Origin: an uncultured Alphaproteobacteria bacterium
Lineage (GTDB): Bacteria > Pseudomonadota > Alphaproteobacteria > HIMB59
Assembly: GCA_902538085.1 (NCBI GenBank)
Contig: CACBDV010000002.1
Location: forward strand, 1-64,000
Length of the DNA: 64,000 bases
Reading direction: 5' to 3'
Under the pieces are notes generated by a model. The model did not search any database. It was not told the DNA's origin and worked only from the letters and a program-made list of their open reading frames with translations. Shown in pieces: positions 18,432 to 27,090 of the stretch. Position 1 is the stretch's first letter. The number at the start of each line of letters is the position of its first letter. A program made the translations under genes and the position numbers.

Positions 18432-19247
18432 CTAAGATAATAAATTACTATCCAAAACGCCACCTATTTGAATAGATTGAATTGAATTCGTGTCTCCCTC
18501 TTTTGTAGTTATGACTGCTCCAGAAATAGTGGCCAATCCATCAGAGGGTTCTAATCTATGTGAGTTCGATCCGGTTCTCATTCTTTTGATAGCGCTTTCT
18601 TTTTTCATACCAATAACAGAATTATAATCTCCTGTCATGCCAATATCAGTTTGAAAACAAGTGCCTTTTTCTAATACCCTAGCGTCTGAGGTTGGAATAT
18701 GAACATGAGTCCCATATATAGCTGTAAATTTTCCATCATAATTTTGAGCTATACCATTTTTTTCAGATGTTACCTCAGCATGTACCTCTAAAAATGAATA
18801 ATCTATTTCATGGTCATTAATTATAGATAAAAGTTGTGTATCAATAGAATTAAAAGGATTACTTAAGGGAAGGTCAATGAATGTTTGACCATGAACTTGG
18901 CTTACCAATATTCTTTTTCCATTTTTATGAGTAAAAATTTTAAACCCCCTACCAGGGGATCCAACTTCGAAATTTAATGGTCTAATGATATTATGATCTG
19001 GGTTTTTATCCATGTATTCTATGATCTCTTTTTGTTTCCAAGCATGATTTCCTAAAGTGATAGCATCAGCACCCCAACTTATGAGCTCTTCGTAAATTTT
19101 TCCTGTAAGTCCATAACCACCAGCTGAATTTTCAGCATTAATTATTGTAAAGCTAATTTTAAATTGATCTTGAATCTTTTTTAAATTTTCTTTTAGAGCT
19201 GTTCTACCTGATCTACCAACAACATCTCCTATCACTAAGAAATTCAT
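18432..19247 (-). CDS. YmdB-family metallophosphoesterase
   Basis: Binuclear-metal phosphoesterase family; the Bacillus member hydrolyses cyclic nucleotides. Metal-ligand motifs are visible in order: IGDVVGRSG (residues 5-13), NAENSAGG, LGNHAWK, EVHAEVTSEK and YGTHVHIPT. I set the start at the ATG 19245-19247 (MNFLVIGDVVG), which overlaps the upstream stop as ATGA, rather than the track start at 19274; this gives 271 residues, typical for the family. The substrate is not known here. Confidence 0.9.
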   Translation of the reverse strand: MNFLVIGDVVGRSGRTALKENLKKIQDQFKISFTIINAENSAGGYGLTGKIYEELISWGADAITLGNHAWKQKEIIEYMDKNPDHNIIRPLNFEVGSPGRGFKIFTHKNGKRILVSQVHGQTFIDLPLSNPFNSIDTQLLSIINDHEIDYSFLEVHAEVTSEKNGIAQNYDGKFTAIYGTHVHIPTSDARVLEKGTCFQTDIGMTGDYNSVIGMKKESAIKRMRTGSNSHRLEPSDGLATISGAVITTKEGDTNSIQSIQIGGVLDSNLLS

Positions 19248-19807
19248 AAAGAATAGATTTTTTGTTCTGAACAAATGTAATCTACTTTTTGGTCAAAACT
19301 CTCCTGAAAATTGTAGTTAGTTTTTTGAATTTCAAAAGCAGCTAAAATAGTTTTTAAATTTCTTTTTTTTCTCAATTCATCAATAGTTCTATCAAAAAAA
19401 CCACCTCCATAGCCTACTCTAAAACCTTGTTCATTAAATGCAGAGCATGATGATATAATTATATCAGGATCTAATGTCTTTTCACCCTTGGGTTCCATTA
19501 TACCGCCAAAACCTTTTTCTAAATTAGGACTATGAGGGTTGTATTCAAAGTACTTTAAAGAGGATCCTTTTGAAGTTACTTTGGGAAGTAAACATTTGAT
19601 ATTTTTATTTATTAAATCATTAGAAATTCTCAATACATCAACCTCATTTTTATATGGATAAAATAAGCCAACAGAACTTTTTGGATTAATTTTTTCAATT
19701 AAATCTAATATTTTTGAATTTATTTTATTAGAAAAAATATTTAAATCCGAAGTGCTTAGTTGCATTCTTAGTTCCAAGTGATGTTTTCGAATTTGTTTTT
19801 TATTCAA
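19244..19807 (-). CDS. 5-formyltetrahydrofolate cyclo-ligase family protein
   Basis: ATP-dependent conversion of 5-formyl-THF to methenyl-THF, rescuing the storage form of folate. The N-terminal KKQIRKHHLELR helix, GLFYPYKNEVDV (substrate pocket) and GYGGGFFDRTI (the ATP-binding GxGGGYYDR motif with Phe-Phe) are all visible. The length of 187 is normal. It sits immediately after zapA (8-base overlap), an arrangement shared by many proteobacteria; there is no room for a 6S RNA between them. Confidence 0.93.
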   Translation of the reverse strand: MNKKQIRKHHLELRMQLSTSDLNIFSNKINSKILDLIEKINPKSSVGLFYPYKNEVDVLRISNDLINKNIKCLLPKVTSKGSSLKYFEYNPHSPNLEKGFGGIMEPKGEKTLDPDIIISSCSAFNEQGFRVGYGGGFFDRTIDELRKKRNLKTILAAFEIQKTNYNFQESFDQKVDYICSEQKIYSL

Positions 19808-20132
19808 TGATTATATTATCATTTAGTTTTTTGAAAATTTGCTCAATGTCAGATTTTAGATGATTATTTTCATTCTGTAATTCTTGAATACGACTCTCAT
19901 AAAATAATTTCTTATTTAAGGAATCTTGTAATATTTTTTCTTTTTTCAAAACATCTTCCATTGATTTAAGATAGGCAATAAGTGTAGATGTTAAAAAAGG
20001 CACATTCTCTTTCTTCTCATCATCTATGAGCTTACTAATTGAGGAAGCGATCTCTTTTACTGTTTCAACATTATCATTGGAGCATTGTATTTTTAGTGGT
20101 CTTCCACCGATTGTTAGAGTTAAATTAACCAT
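19800..20132 (-). CDS. zapA: Cell division protein ZapA
   Basis: FtsZ-associated protein that cross-links protofilaments. The N-terminal VNLTLTIGGRPLKIQC with the following helix ETVKEIASSISKLIDD is the ZapA globular head; the C-terminal half is a coiled coil (VLKKEKILQDSLNKKL). The 110-residue length fits. It overlaps both the cyclo-ligase gene and the upstream coiled-coil gene, consistent with the alphaproteobacterial zapA-cyclo-ligase neighbourhood. Confidence 0.9.
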   Translation of the reverse strand: MVNLTLTIGGRPLKIQCSNDNVETVKEIASSISKLIDDEKKENVPFLTSTLIAYLKSMEDVLKKEKILQDSLNKKLFYESRIQELQNENNHLKSDIEQIFKKLNDNIIIE

Positions 20133-20385
20133 CTATATCTATTGAACCCAATAATTCTTCAATTTTATTCGTTGCTTGATCAATAAGTTGAGATTTTTCA
20201 GATAACTCAAGTTTGTTATTTTCTAATTCGCTTACTAATTCTGACTCTCTTCTTTCTAAATATTCTATCTTGGCTTTTAATTCTTGTTTCTCATTTATTA
20301 ATTCTTGATTATTAGTTTTATAACTCTGAAGTTTTGATGCAATTTGCTCGATTTTTTGAAGTATTTGTTGTTGAAATTCGTTCAT
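20125..20385 (-). CDS. Coiled-coil protein upstream of zapA (DUF4164/ZapB-like)
   Basis: An 86-residue, almost entirely heptad-patterned protein (KIEQIASKLQSYKTNNQELINEKQELKAKIEYLERRES), with no membrane segment. Small coiled-coil proteins of this kind (DUF4164) lie between tkt and zapA in other alphaproteobacteria. It overlaps zapA by 8 bases, suggesting co-production and perhaps a role at the division ring. The function is inferred from position only. The divergent tkt gene begins 35 bp away. Confidence 0.75.
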   Translation of the reverse strand: MNEFQQQILQKIEQIASKLQSYKTNNQELINEKQELKAKIEYLERRESELVSELENNKLELSEKSQLIDQATNKIEELLGSIDIDG

Positions 20386-20420
20386 ACATTAATTATTAGT
20401 TATTAAGAAAAGTTATTCCA

Positions 20421-22352
20421 TTGAAAAATTATACTAAATTAGCAAACTGTATCAGATTTTTATCAATTGATGCGGTAGAAAAAGCAAAATCTGGTCATCC
20501 TGGTATGCCGATGGGAATGGCTGACATTGCCACAGTGCTCTTTCACGATTTTCTTATTCATAATCCAAAAGATCCAAACTGGTTACTCAGAGATCGATTC
20601 GTTTTATCTAATGGGCATGGTTCAATGTTGCTCTACTCACTTTTATACCTCACCGGTTATAAAAAAATGACAATTTCTCAAATTAAAAATTTCAGACAAT
20701 TGGGCTACATTACAGCGGGACATCCTGAATATGAACCAAATGCAGGTATAGAAATAACGACTGGCCCTCTTGGACAAGGAATTTCGAATGCAGTAGGAAT
20801 GGCCATAGCACTTAAAAAGCTTTCAAAAGAGAAAAAATTGTCTAAAGCACCAAAGGTATATGTTTTTTGCGGTGATGGCTGTTTAATGGAGGGGATAAGC
20901 CAAGAGGCAATAAGTCTAGCTGGGCACTTAAAACTTAATAATTTGATACTAATATACGATAACAACAACATCAGTATCGATGGATCTACAGACCTAGCTT
21001 TTAGTGATAACACAAACCTAAGATTTAAATCAGTAAATTGGGAGGTACATAGCGGAAAAGGTCATGATCATAAAAATATTTATAAACTTTTAAAAAAAGC
21101 ACAAGTATCAAAAGTCCCTTGTTTGCTAAATTTTAAAACAACAATTGGATTTGGTTCTCCAAATAAATCTGCTAAAGCATCTTCACATGGCTCACCCTTA
21201 GGTTCAGAGGAAGTGAAATTAACGAGAAGTAAATTATCTTGGAATGAAAAACCTTTTCAAATTTCAGATAACCTTTTAAAAATTTGGAGAAATTCATACT
21301 CAAAAAATTTACATATATACGAAAAAACTAAATCAATATCTCACACAACTTTATCAAATAAAGACATAGATAAGTTATTTAATAAAATAGAAATAGATTT
21401 AAAAGATTTTAAGCCTGATCAGGCTACTAGAAAATCCTCTGAGGCAATATTACACTATTTCAAAAAAGATCATCCGATACTCGGAGGCTCTGCAGACTTA
21501 ACAGGCTCCAATAATACTAAAGGTAAAGAAATGTCTGTAATGAATAGCATGAACATAACGGGACAATATATCCATTATGGTGTAAGAGAGCATGGTATGG
21601 CTGCCATAATGAATGGTATTGCTGCTACCAAAATTTACAAAACATATTCAGGAACTTTTTTGAGCTTTGCTGATTATATGAAGCCAAGTCTTCGTTTAGC
21701 TGCACTAATGAAAATTAATCCTATACAAGTTTTCACACACGACTCTATTGGGTTAGGTGAAGATGGCCCTACTCATCAACCTATTGAACAAATTAATATG
21801 TTAAGACTCATACCGAATAGTTATGTTTTTAGACCCTGCGATCTTAAAGAAACAATTATATGTTGGAGAGAGGCTTTAAAAATTAAAGATGCCCCTTCAT
21901 TTATCTGTCTTTCAAGGCAAAATCTGCCACAAATTTCAACTAAAAAATTAAACTCAAAAAAATTTAAAGGTGCTTACGTTATTTATGGTCCAAAAATTAA
22001 TAATGATATTACTATTATAGCTACTGGCTCAGAAGTGTCTTTAGCTGTCAACGTTGCTTTAAGAATAAGAGGTGATGGTATTATTGCAAAAGTTATTTCA
22101 ATGCCATCAACTTCTGTTTTTGAAAAACAATCAAAAACTTTTAAAAATAATTTATTAAAATCAAAATCTAGTGAAACTTTTGTGATTGAGGCTGGATCAA
22201 CAATGTATTGGAATAAGTACACAAAATATGAAAATATATTTGGATTAGATAATTTTGGTGCTAGTGCACCCGGGAATGAAGTTTTTAAAAAATTTGGTTT
22301 AACAACAAAAACTATATCTAGTAAAATAATAAGGAAAATTAAAACAAAATGA
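20421..22352 (+). CDS. tkt: Transketolase
   Basis: Thiamine-diphosphate enzyme of the pentose phosphate/Calvin-type interconversions, moving two-carbon units between sugar phosphates. The N-terminal DAVEKAKSGHPGMPMG, ThDP/Mg2+ motif GDGCLMEGISQEA and YDNNNISIDG, then VREHGMAAIMNGIA and HDSIGLGEDGPTHQP are diagnostic. The start is a TTG at 20421; no ATG precedes the conserved N-terminus. The 643-residue length is slightly short of 660. It overlaps gap by four bases and heads a tkt-gap-fba group. Confidence 0.97.
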   Translation: MKNYTKLANCIRFLSIDAVEKAKSGHPGMPMGMADIATVLFHDFLIHNPKDPNWLLRDRFVLSNGHGSMLLYSLLYLTGYKKMTISQIKNFRQLGYITAGHPEYEPNAGIEITTGPLGQGISNAVGMAIALKKLSKEKKLSKAPKVYVFCGDGCLMEGISQEAISLAGHLKLNNLILIYDNNNISIDGSTDLAFSDNTNLRFKSVNWEVHSGKGHDHKNIYKLLKKAQVSKVPCLLNFKTTIGFGSPNKSAKASSHGSPLGSEEVKLTRSKLSWNEKPFQISDNLLKIWRNSYSKNLHIYEKTKSISHTTLSNKDIDKLFNKIEIDLKDFKPDQATRKSSEAILHYFKKDHPILGGSADLTGSNNTKGKEMSVMNSMNITGQYIHYGVREHGMAAIMNGIAATKIYKTYSGTFLSFADYMKPSLRLAALMKINPIQVFTHDSIGLGEDGPTHQPIEQINMLRLIPNSYVFRPCDLKETIICWREALKIKDAPSFICLSRQNLPQISTKKLNSKKFKGAYVIYGPKINNDITIIATGSEVSLAVNVALRIRGDGIIAKVISMPSTSVFEKQSKTFKNNLLKSKSSETFVIEAGSTMYWNKYTKYENIFGLDNFGASAPGNEVFKKFGLTTKTISSKIIRKIKTK

Positions 22353-23365
22353 AAAAAAAAGTAGCGATTAATGGTTTTGGTAGAATAGGTAGGCTTGTTT
22401 ATCGAGCATTTTTGGAAAGATTAAATGAATTTAGTAATCAATATGAGATAAGTTATATAAACGACTTGGCTGATATTGACTCAAATATTCACTTACTTAA
22501 ATATGATAGTATTCATGGTCCTCTAAAAAAAGAAATTAATAAAATCTCCAATGAACAATTTTCAATAGGGGAAAATACTGTAACTGTTACATCTGAGAAA
22601 AACCCTATTGATTTGAAATGGAAAGATAAGAAAGTCGACATTATTTTAGAGTGCACAGGTGTTTTTGCATCTAAAGAAAAGGCAATGTCACATATCGAAA
22701 GCGGAGCAAGTAAAGTTATAGTTTCTGCTCCATGTTCTGGTGCTGATATAACGGTTGTGCAAGGAGTTAACAACGAAAATATTAATATTGATCATCAAAT
22801 AATCTCTAATGCCTCGTGTACAACTAATTGTCTGGCTCCTGTAGCTTTTGTAATTGATAAAGAGTTCGGAATTGAAAATGGATATATGACAACTATTCAC
22901 TCTTTTACAGGAGATCAAAATACAGTAGACACGTTTCATAAAGATCTTAGAAGAGCAAGAGCAGCGTCAACTAACATTATACCAACAAGCACAGGAGCAG
23001 CAAAAGCTGTCGGTCTCGTCCTTCCTCATTTAAATGGAAAATTAGATGGCACAGCTATAAGAGTTCCAACGCCAAATGTATCTCTAGTAGATTTTAAATT
23101 TAACACGAAAAAAAATATAACAATTGAAAATTTAAATAATAAATTCCAAGAATATGCAAATGGCTCTCTTAAAGGTATTTTAGGTGTGGATACAGACCCT
23201 AAAGTATCAAGTGATTATAATCATGACGCAAGGAGTTCTATTTTAGATTTAAGTGAAACAACAACGGTATCAGATAATTTTGGTAGAGTATTGACTTGGT
23301 ATGATAACGAGTGGGGATTTTCAAATAGAATGCTTGAGACAACGGCTCAAGTGTGTAATTTATAG
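22349..23365 (+). CDS. gap: Glyceraldehyde-3-phosphate dehydrogenase
   Basis: NAD(P)-dependent glycolytic/gluconeogenic enzyme. The Rossmann motif INGFGRIGRLVYRAF opens the protein, SNASCTTNCLAP near residue 155 carries the catalytic cysteine, and WYDNEWGFSNRM closes it. The 338-residue length is normal. The cofactor residue after beta-2 is in NDLADIDS, similar to Asp-containing NAD-preferring forms, but this is not decisive. The gene expected next, pgk, is absent; fba follows after 8 bp. Confidence 0.97.
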   Translation: MKKKVAINGFGRIGRLVYRAFLERLNEFSNQYEISYINDLADIDSNIHLLKYDSIHGPLKKEINKISNEQFSIGENTVTVTSEKNPIDLKWKDKKVDIILECTGVFASKEKAMSHIESGASKVIVSAPCSGADITVVQGVNNENINIDHQIISNASCTTNCLAPVAFVIDKEFGIENGYMTTIHSFTGDQNTVDTFHKDLRRARAASTNIIPTSTGAAKAVGLVLPHLNGKLDGTAIRVPTPNVSLVDFKFNTKKNITIENLNNKFQEYANGSLKGILGVDTDPKVSSDYNHDARSSILDLSETTTVSDNFGRVLTWYDNEWGFSNRMLETTAQVCNL

Positions 23366-23373
23366 GAGCTATT

Positions 23374-24291
23374 ATGAAAGTAACAAATACTACAAGAAAA
23401 ATTATATCAAACTACACTCACGAAAATATTGGAGTGAGATCAAATCTCATGAAAATTTTGGGACATGGAAAGTTAGGCGGAACTGGAAGAATGATAATTT
23501 TACCTGTCGATCAGGGTTTTGAACACGGGCCCGATAGAAGTTTTGCTGTAAATTCCCCAGCTTACGATCCAAACTATCATCACCAACTTGCAATAGATGC
23601 TGGTTTATCAGCTTATGCTGCTCCTCTTGGTTTACTGCAAATGAGTTCTGGAAATTTTAATGGTCAAATTCCAACTATATTGAAAATTAATAGCTCTAAT
23701 ACTCTTGCAACATCTCTTGATCAAGCTGTTACTGGGAGTGTAAATGATGCTTTAAAATTAGGATGTACTGCGATAGGTTTTACAATTTATCCTGGGTCTG
23801 ATCATAATTTTGAATTAATGGAAGAATTTAAAAGACTTAGTTTTGAGGCTAAAGAAAAAGGTCTTGCTGTGGTTTTATGGGCTTATGCGAGAGGTTCAAA
23901 AATTAGCAAAAAAGGTGAAACAGCAATGAACATAATTTCATATGCAGCACACATGTCTGCTCTATTGGGGGCAAATATTATTAAAGTAAAACTTCCTAGT
24001 GATTTTTTAGAAGAAGACCCAACTAAAAAAGCATTTGAAGATAATAATATACCTATAAGCACTTTAAAAGATCGTGTAGCTCATATAAAAAAAGTTGCAT
24101 TTGATGGAAAACGCTTAGTAGTGTTTTCGGGTGGGGATGCAAAAGATGATCAAGCTTTAATGGATGAGGTGCTTGCAATTCATCAGGGAGATGGAAACGG
24201 CTCAATCATTGGAAGAAATTGTTTTCAAAGATCCAGAGTAGATGCCTTGGCTTTATTAGAGCGAATGATTCAAACTTATAAATCTAAATGA
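23374..24291 (+). CDS. fba: Class I fructose-bisphosphate aldolase (DhnA/FbaB type)
   Basis: Cleaves fructose-1,6-bisphosphate through a Schiff base without metal. Sequence signs are ILPVDQGFEHGPDRSF near residue 47, the Tyr/Lys strand GANIIKVKLPSDF carrying the likely Schiff-base lysine, and FSGGDAKDDQAL with GNGSIIGRNCFQR for phosphate binding. The 305 residues match the archaeal-type class I family. A good SD (AGGAG) precedes the ATG. It overlaps efp by four bases. Confidence 0.93.
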   Translation: MKVTNTTRKIISNYTHENIGVRSNLMKILGHGKLGGTGRMIILPVDQGFEHGPDRSFAVNSPAYDPNYHHQLAIDAGLSAYAAPLGLLQMSSGNFNGQIPTILKINSSNTLATSLDQAVTGSVNDALKLGCTAIGFTIYPGSDHNFELMEEFKRLSFEAKEKGLAVVLWAYARGSKISKKGETAMNIISYAAHMSALLGANIIKVKLPSDFLEEDPTKKAFEDNNIPISTLKDRVAHIKKVAFDGKRLVVFSGGDAKDDQALMDEVLAIHQGDGNGSIIGRNCFQRSRVDALALLERMIQTYKSK

Positions 24292-24854
24292 AAATTAATG
24301 CTAACGACTTAAAGATAGGAAATATCATTCAACATAATAATTCGCTCTGGAAAGTCGCTAAATTATCCCATACACAACCTGGAAAAGGTGGGGCATATAT
24401 TCAAGCTGAGTTGAAAAATATTTCAAACCAGTCAAAATTAAATGAGAGATTTAGAAGTTCAGAGTCTCTTGAAAAAATTCGTGCTGAAGAGATAGATCAT
24501 CAATTTTTATTTCGTAGTGGAGAGGATTTTACTTTTATGAATAACCAAACCTATGAGCAAATAGTTATGAATATTAGTCAAGTGAATGAAAATACAGCAA
24601 AATTTCTTGAAGATGGAATGGAAGTTTCTATTGAGTTTTATGATGAAAAACCAATGAATGTTAATCCTCCTGAAAGTCTTACTGTACAAATAGCCGAAAC
24701 AGAGGCAGTTGTTAAAGGACAAACAGCATCTTCATCTTATAAACCAGCATTGTTAACTAACGGTGTAAGAGTTACTGTTCCACCTCATATTGAAACCGGT
24801 GACAAAATTAGAATAAACACGTCTGAATTAACTTACATAGAAAAAGCAAAATAA
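24288..24854 (+). CDS. efp: Elongation factor P
   Basis: Ribosome factor relieving stalls at consecutive prolines. KOW-like N-terminal domain with HTQPGKGGAYIQ, in which Lys33 is at the tip position modified in many EF-Ps; two OB domains follow, with the EF-P signature ESLTVQIAETEAVVKGQT and GVRVTVPPHIETGDKIRI. The 188-residue length is standard. No epmA or epmB was seen in this window, so the modification state is unknown. Confidence 0.97.
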   Translation: MKINANDLKIGNIIQHNNSLWKVAKLSHTQPGKGGAYIQAELKNISNQSKLNERFRSSESLEKIRAEEIDHQFLFRSGEDFTFMNNQTYEQIVMNISQVNENTAKFLEDGMEVSIEFYDEKPMNVNPPESLTVQIAETEAVVKGQTASSSYKPALLTNGVRVTVPPHIETGDKIRINTSELTYIEKAK

Positions 24855-24862
24855 TTTTTTCT

Positions 24863-25657
24863 ATGGCTATTGTCCCACCAGTAATTGTTGTTATGGAAAA
24901 GGCATGTAGGAATGCTGCTAAATCTTTAATAAGAGATTTTGGAGAGCTTGAAAAACTTCAAATTTCTAAAAAAGATAAAAATGATTTTGTATCCTCTGCA
25001 GATATTAGAGCATCTGAAACTATCAGTTATACTTTGGGAAAAGATAGACCTGATTTTCTTCAAATTGACGAGGAGACTTTTAGTGCTGAAGATTTAGATA
25101 AGCTTAAAGGTGATACTCCTGTGTTTATCTCAGACCCACTTGACGGAACAAAAAATTTCATACATGGAAATGGTTACTTTGCAGTAACCATTGGATTGAT
25201 GCAAAAAGGAGAAATTATTGCTGGTGTTACATATAACCCAATTTTGAATGAATTATTTTGGGCTCATAAGGGTTCTGGATCTTGGATTAACAACCAAAGG
25301 CTCAGGGTTTCCCAAAGAGATAAGTTAGATGGATGTATGTTTACATCTGGTGTGCAAATCAAGCATGAAGATATTCTTGAAAAAGGAATTGCTCAAATAG
25401 GATCGCTTCAAAGAAAAACAAGTGTCAGAATACTTGGTTCTTCAGCTCTTGATTTAGCGAATGTGGCATCAGGAAAATTTGATGGATTTTGGTCATTAAG
25501 GTTAAATCTTTGGGATATCGTAGCAGGTATTATTTTAGTAAATGAGGCTGGTGGGATATGCCTAAATGAAAAAGGAAATGTTTTTGATCCCTTAAATGAT
25601 GAAAGTTTAATAGCCTCTAGTGCAGCCATTAGCGGCGAATTACTGAAAAGCCTATAA
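24863..25657 (+). CDS. suhB: Inositol monophosphatase family protein
   Basis: Mg2+-dependent, Li+-sensitive sugar-phosphatase fold. Metal-binding motifs are visible: IDEETF near residue 70, [12 protein letters not shown] near 92-103, and [16 protein letters not shown] near 215. Its position after efp is shared with other alphaproteobacteria, where it is annotated suhB. The substrate may be inositol-1-phosphate or another sugar phosphate; E. coli SuhB also acts in rRNA antitermination, which cannot be judged here. Confidence 0.9.
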   Translation: MAIVPPVIVVMEKACRNAAKSLIRDFGELEKLQISKKDKNDFVSSADIRASETISYTLGKDRPDFLQIDEETFSAEDLDKLKGDTPVFISDPLDGTKNFIHGNGYFAVTIGLMQKGEIIAGVTYNPILNELFWAHKGSGSWINNQRLRVSQRDKLDGCMFTSGVQIKHEDILEKGIAQIGSLQRKTSVRILGSSALDLANVASGKFDGFWSLRLNLWDIVAGIILVNEAGGICLNEKGNVFDPLNDESLIASSAAISGELLKSL

Positions 25658-25703
25658 ATATTTACTTGATTTTTTAACCTTTGATCTCTATTTTCTCATA
25701 ACC

Positions 25704-25925
25704 ATGAAACAAAAAATACATCCTGATTACCATGAAATTACTGTAGAACGTACTGACGGATCAACATATAAGACGAGATCTACTTGGGGTAAAGATGGCG
25801 ATACTATGAAGCTTGAAATTGACCCACTATCTCATCCAGCTTGGAATCAAGGATCTGGAAAAATGGTTGACTCAGGTGGAAGAGTTGCACGTTTTAAAAA
25901 TAAATATAAGTCATTTAATATTTAA
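25704..25925 (+). CDS. rpmE: 50S ribosomal protein L31
   Basis: Seventy-three residues beginning [20 protein letters not shown], with [22 protein letters not shown] and [10 protein letters not shown], the L31 pattern. No zinc-binding CxxC pair is present, so this is the zinc-free form. It is followed 15 bp later by the DUF1013 gene, a common pairing in alphaproteobacteria. Confidence 0.96.
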   Translation: MKQKIHPDYHEITVERTDGSTYKTRSTWGKDGDTMKLEIDPLSHPAWNQGSGKMVDSGGRVARFKNKYKSFNI

Positions 25926-25940
25926 TATTTTAACTAGACC

Positions 25941-26525
25941 ATGTCTGACAATAAACCTTTAATGCCCTTAGCTACGGCCGTATGGTTGGTAGACAATACT
26001 GCTTTAAGTTTTTCCCAAATATCTCAATTCTGTCAATTACACGAGCTAGAAGTTCAAAGTATTGCAGATGGTGAGGACGCTTATCGTATGCAAGGATTAA
26101 ACCCTATAGCTAGTGGTCAATTAACTATGGATGAGATTAAACGTTGTGAGGAAGATCATTCACTTGAACTTCAATTGCAAAATAAAAAATCTGAGTCCAT
26201 TCAATCGAGCGTTAAAACAAAAAAATACTTACCATTATCAGTAAGACAAGAAAGACCTAAGGCTATAGCTTGGCTAATTCGTGAGTATGGACAAATACTA
26301 ACAGATACACAAATAGCTAAACTTACAAGTTCTACTAAGCCTACTGTTGCTAATATAAGAGCTGGTAATCAATCTCAGCCAATTACAGAATTTAGAAACC
26401 CCACTGATCTTGGTTTATGTACTTATGAAGAGCTCGAAGCACTAGTTGAAAAAGGTCAGCGAAAAGCAGAACGAGATAGAAAAGCAAAAGAAAAGGCAGA
26501 AAAATTACAGTCTACTACTGCTTAG
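25941..26525 (+). CDS. trcR: DUF1013 cell-cycle transcriptional regulator TrcR
   Basis: The opening MPLATAVWLVDNTALSFSQI is the DUF1013 hallmark, followed by QFCQLHELEVQSIADGE and a central KYLPLSVRQERPKAIAWLIREY, with a helix-turn-helix-like stretch LTDTQIAKLTSSTKPTVANIR. Families of this type are nearly confined to alphaproteobacteria and one member is annotated as the cell-cycle regulator TrcR. The C-terminus is a charged helix. It converges with the DUF3833 gene, overlapping by 11 bases. Confidence 0.88.
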   Translation: MSDNKPLMPLATAVWLVDNTALSFSQISQFCQLHELEVQSIADGEDAYRMQGLNPIASGQLTMDEIKRCEEDHSLELQLQNKKSESIQSSVKTKKYLPLSVRQERPKAIAWLIREYGQILTDTQIAKLTSSTKPTVANIRAGNQSQPITEFRNPTDLGLCTYEELEALVEKGQRKAERDRKAKEKAEKLQSTTA

Positions 26526-27039
26526 TGAAGAATAAATAAACATCTCCTAATCTTATACCAAATTTTTTCATAGATGCTTTGTTGAATACATTTTTTTCAT
26601 CTTGCATGATCATCCAATCATCAAATTTAACATTCATTATTCCATCACCATACTTGAGTTTTAATGTGTAATGCCAATTTAAAGCATTACCTGAACTTTC
26701 ACCTAAAGCTACACCTATAATATCATCAGAAATTCCTTCGTAAGTATTTTCGCCAGTTTTTTTTATTTCCCATCTTCTGAATTCTTCCTCTCCATCATCA
26801 TAGAGGAAGGTCTCATTGAGAATAAAATTATCTTCCTGTTGGATACCTTCCATCTCAACAGTAAATTGTCGTCTTACCTTTCCAAGTCTATCAATAAAAA
26901 GACCACTGGCTGTTGTTTTTCCTAAAAAATACTCTTCTATTTTAAATATTGGTTTTTTGTTGGCAAAGTCTTCAAGTTTCATGTTATTGCACCCACTGAC
27001 AAATATTAATAAAATACTCGCTATTAATACATTTCTCAT
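26515..27039 (-). CDS. DUF3833 lipoprotein
   Basis: Lipobox LIFVSGC with Cys17 follows a short signal peptide. The mature part is all-beta in pattern and includes FLGKTTASGLFIDRLGKVRRQF and RRWEIKKTGENTYEG, matching the lipocalin-like DUF3833 family as I know it. In many marine proteobacteria this family sits with cfa, DUF1365, FAD oxidoreductase and photolyase genes, as here. A role in handling modified lipids is inferred from that context only. Confidence 0.82.
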   Translation of the reverse strand: MRNVLIASILLIFVSGCNNMKLEDFANKKPIFKIEEYFLGKTTASGLFIDRLGKVRRQFTVEMEGIQQEDNFILNETFLYDDGEEEFRRWEIKKTGENTYEGISDDIIGVALGESSGNALNWHYTLKLKYGDGIMNVKFDDWMIMQDEKNVFNKASMKKFGIRLGDVYLFFTKQ

Positions 27040-27090
27040 TTACACAATCAGTACGCTCATTAATGAAAGTAGATCTTTTACAGATTTAAT

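Noticed and set aside
20386-20420. Possible 6S RNA near zapA
   Set aside because: The zapA and cyclo-ligase genes overlap and the divergent gap beside tkt is only 35 bp; no room for such an RNA.
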